DNA of 8,248 bases from VYFG01 sp964403545 (GTDB lineage: Bacteria; Pseudomonadota; Gammaproteobacteria; Arenicellales; Poriferihabitantaceae): positions 1-8,248 of the forward strand of contig CAYOGN010000137.1 of assembly GCA_964403545.1 (NCBI GenBank), given 5' to 3'. Shown here piece by piece: positions 6,143 to 8,248 of the stretch. The first letter of the stretch is position 1. Each line of letters opens with the position of its first letter. Both the position numbers and the translations under genes were made by a program. Below the pieces are notes generated by a model that was not told the origin of the DNA, did not search any database, and saw only the letters and a list, made by a program, of their open reading frames with translations.

Positions 6143-8133
6143 TCATTGCCACAGCCGGGCATGTAGATCATGGCAAAACAGCGCTGGTGAAGGCTCTGAC
6201 CGGGATTGATACCGACACCCTGGTTGATGAGAAAAAACGCGGCCTGACGATCAATATCGGATTTGCCTATTTGCCCACAGAGGAGGGCAACTCCATCGGA
6301 TTTATTGATGTGCCCGGCCATGAACGTTTTATCAAGAACGCCCTGTGTGGTCTCGGAGCAACGGATTTTATATTGCTCGTTGTCGCTGCTGATGACGGGA
6401 CAATGCCACAAACAGAGGAGCACTTGTCGATTATCGATTTGCTTGGTATTGATCAAGGTGCAATCGCTGTTACCAAGATCGATCGGGTTTTACCCGGGCG
6501 GGTAGCCGAGGTGGAATGTCAGATTGGAAAACTTGTAAAAGGGTCGACACTGGAGAACGCACCCGTTTTTCGTGTTTCGGCACCTGGTGGTGATGGCATT
6601 GATAACTTGCGGGAGTACCTGATTGATCGAGCCAGTAATAACATGAGTTGGCAGCCAGAACCTTCTGTCGATGGTGAGGCCAGGAACAACTTTCGTCTTG
6701 CCGTGGATAGAACATTTGACGCCAGGGGGGTCGGATTTATTGCCACTGGAACGATCTTTTCCGGCGCAATCAAAACGAATGAAATAGTAAGAATTGCCGG
6801 AACGGAGATGCGACCGCGGGTCCGCGGAATTCGGGTACAAAATGAAGATGCAAACGATGGGCATCAGGGTCAGCGCTGTGCATTAAACCTGTCGGGATCA
6901 AATCTGGACAAGAATCGTATTGGTAGGGGCAGCTGGATAACAGCAGAAAGGGCGCCATCACCGGTGTCCAGGTTTGATGCTGTGCTACGTATTTTGAGCC
7001 ACAACCGGCAACCGCTAATTCACTGGGCCCCCGTTCACATCCATCTGGCTGCTTCCAACGTTAGCGCAAGAGTTGCCGTGCTTGAGGGAAAAAGCATCAG
7101 GCAGGGATCCAGTGCCCTGATCCAGATGGTGCTCGACAAGCCCGTTGGAGCCGTATTTGGTGATCGATTTATCATACGTGATCAGTCCGCCGGCAAGACC
7201 ATCGGCGGCGGCCACGTGATTGATATTTCACCACCACGTCGTGGGCGAGCGAAAGCCGAACGGATTGCCTGGTTAAAAGGACTCGACTTTCCCGATGCAC
7301 AAATGGCTTTGATGCAGTTGTTAAAGTTGTGTCCAGAGGGCGTCAATCTGAACCAATTTTCGGCGAACAGAAATTTGACGGAAGGGGAGGAACTGGCGAT
7401 TGTTGATGCAACGGATATGACAATAATCATCATTGGCGCAATTCGGGTCGGTATTTCCAGCAAAAATTTCAAACAAAATTGTGCTGCAGTTATCCGGGTT
7501 CTTGAAGCCTGGCACGCTAGCTCCCCCAGCTCGTTCGGACTGTCGGAAATGCAATTGACGAAAGCGGCAGGATCAAATCTGTCTCCGAACGTTTTTTCAG
7601 GATTGGTTAACACATTACTGGAGCAATCAGTAATCGTAAAAGATGGGGACGGGATTCGCCTGGCAAGGCGTCAGATTCAATTGAGTGCTGGTGATGCCAC
7701 GCTATGGAAAACGGTCGATGCACAGCTGTCTGCCGCGGGCCTGAAGCCAGTGAGTTTTACAGAGCTCATCCTTGAAGCCAATATCGATGCAACGGAGTTA
7801 TCCGCATTTCTTGCCCGGGCAATTCGTCATGGTTTGGTTATTCGACTTTCGCCGACTCTGTTTACCAAACCGCAATCATTAAACCGGTTGCGTGAGCTGA
7901 TGGAAAGGATTATCCGGCGGCATAACGGAGCTATACTGACGGTGTCGGCTTTTCGCGATGCATCCGGCATAGGCAGAAACAGAGTCATAGAAATCCTGGA
8001 GTTTTTTGATTCCAGGCGGATTACAATTCGGGTGAATAATGGACGACGGATGTTACCATCTGCTGACAAAGCCTTTGCGCAGCTTTTGAAGATACAAGAC
8101 TCGCATCAGGTAGCCAATTTATTTTCAACGTAG
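6139..8133 (+). CDS. selB: Selenocysteine-specific elongation factor SelB
   Basis: SelB is the GTPase that carries Sec-tRNA(Sec) to the ribosome and, by its C-terminal winged-helix domains, binds the SECIS hairpin of the mRNA so that UGA is read as Sec. GTPase motifs are complete: G1 G-H-V-D-H-G-K-T at 7-14, the switch-I segment K-K-R-G-L-T-I at 32-38, G3 D-V-P-G-H-E at 57-62, G4 T-K-I-D at 112-115 and G5 V-S-A at 146-148. Domain II begins near 185 (F-R-L-A-V-D-R-T-F) and contains G-V-G-F-I-A-T-G-T. The C-terminal half holds winged-helix repeats; the last (about 590-647) has the R-D-A-S-G-I-G-R-N-R-V-I-E-I-L-E-F-F-D helix and the basic R-R-I-T-I-R-V-N-N-G-R-R wing, which in E. coli contacts SECIS RNA. 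At 664 residues it is about 50 longer than the 614 of E. coli SelB, partly through a C-terminal tail of some 16 residues. The start overlaps the selA stop by 4 bp; selC follows the stop by 7 nt. Confidence 0.97.
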   Translation: MIIATAGHVDHGKTALVKALTGIDTDTLVDEKKRGLTINIGFAYLPTEEGNSIGFIDVPGHERFIKNALCGLGATDFILLVVAADDGTMPQTEEHLSIIDLLGIDQGAIAVTKIDRVLPGRVAEVECQIGKLVKGSTLENAPVFRVSAPGGDGIDNLREYLIDRASNNMSWQPEPSVDGEARNNFRLAVDRTFDARGVGFIATGTIFSGAIKTNEIVRIAGTEMRPRVRGIRVQNEDANDGHQGQRCALNLSGSNLDKNRIGRGSWITAERAPSPVSRFDAVLRILSHNRQPLIHWAPVHIHLAASNVSARVAVLEGKSIRQGSSALIQMVLDKPVGAVFGDRFIIRDQSAGKTIGGGHVIDISPPRRGRAKAERIAWLKGLDFPDAQMALMQLLKLCPEGVNLNQFSANRNLTEGEELAIVDATDMTIIIIGAIRVGISSKNFKQNCAAVIRVLEAWHASSPSSFGLSEMQLTKAAGSNLSPNVFSGLVNTLLEQSVIVKDGDGIRLARRQIQLSAGDATLWKTVDAQLSAAGLKPVSFTELILEANIDATELSAFLARAIRHGLVIRLSPTLFTKPQSLNRLRELMERIIRRHNGAILTVSAFRDASGIGRNRVIEILEFFDSRRITIRVNNGRRMLPSADKAFAQLLKIQDSHQVANLFST

Positions 8134-8140
8134 ATTATCC

Positions 8141-8236
8141 GGATCAGGATCGCACCCTGGTGGGGCGCCCGGTCTTCAAAACCGGTGAGGGGCGTCAGGC
8201 GTCCCTGGTGGGTTCGATTCCTACCCTTTTCCGCCA
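8141..8236 (+). tRNA. selC: tRNA-Sec (anticodon UCA)
   Basis: A 96-nt selenocysteine tRNA, near the 95 nt of E. coli selC. Parts: 8-nt acceptor strands (8141-8148 and 8225-8232), D arm with a 6-bp stem (8152-8157 with 8163-8168), anticodon stem CCGGT/ACCGG (8169-8173 with 8181-8185), loop CTTCAAA with anticodon TCA at 8176-8178, a long variable arm (7-bp stem 8188-8194 with 8200-8206, one G-U pair), T arm 8208-8224 with loop TTCGATT, discriminator G8233 and encoded CCA 8234-8236. The 8-bp acceptor, long variable arm and UCA anticodon identify tRNA-Sec. Oddities: acceptor positions 4 and 5 (T8144, C8145) face T8229 and T8228 and cannot pair, and the D stem has an A-C mismatch (8154/8166). It follows selB by 7 nt, so it is probably cut from the selAB transcript. 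Acylated first with Ser by seryl-tRNA synthetase, then converted by SelA. Confidence 0.93.
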
Positions 8237-8248
8237 ATAAAAACAATA

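Noticed and set aside
8141..8236. selC as a pseudogene because of stem mismatches
   Set aside because: The anticodon loop, long variable arm, T loop, discriminator base and CCA are intact and the gene is next to intact selA and selB; kept as a tRNA with the mismatches flagged.
1..8248. CRISPR arrays, insertion sequences or long repeats
   Set aside because: Reading through the window showed no regularly spaced repeats, transposase-like genes or terminal inverted repeats.

Overview
The window is a bacterial fragment of roughly balanced base composition. It is dominated by a compact selenocysteine (Sec) locus: a GrdB/PrdB-family selenoprotein gene read through an in-frame UGA, then selA, selB and the Sec tRNA gene selC, all on the + strand. 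SelA and SelB closely resemble the Escherichia coli proteins and the tRNA encodes its own CCA end, so a member of the Pseudomonadota, perhaps a gammaproteobacterium, is the best guess. The sequence alone does not settle the taxonomy.

Left part (1-3192): a metabolic neighbourhood. It opens with the C-terminal end of an NDP-forming acyl-CoA synthetase (ATP-grasp part). A small secreted or periplasmic DUF302 protein follows. Next is an NAD(P)-dependent aldehyde dehydrogenase on the minus strand, divergent from a RidA-family imine/enamine deaminase. The 187-bp gap between these two carries two adjacent inverted repeats that could be operators.

Centre (3346-4533): one gene that a standard caller splits in two. 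The N-terminal part (153 residues) ends at TGA 3805-3807. The same frame continues without a ribosome binding site, through U-P-A-C, to a TAA at 4531-4533. A 6-bp GC stem with a 5-nt loop begins 11 nt after the UGA and fits the expected place and shape of a bacterial SECIS element. The product would be a 395-residue selenoprotein with Sec154 and Cys157 in a UxxC redox motif and a C-terminal extension of about 150 residues that I do not recognise.

Right part (4534-8248): a structured leader that includes a 17-bp palindrome, then selA, selB (4-bp overlap with selA) and selC (7 nt after selB). Together they supply three of the four dedicated Sec components: SelA makes Sec-tRNA, SelB delivers it at UGA codons with a SECIS, and selC is the tRNA. 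The fourth, selD (selenophosphate synthetase), is not in the window. The arrangement looks like a nearly self-contained Sec unit next to a client gene. The tRNA has two adjacent mismatches in its acceptor stem, which deserves checking.
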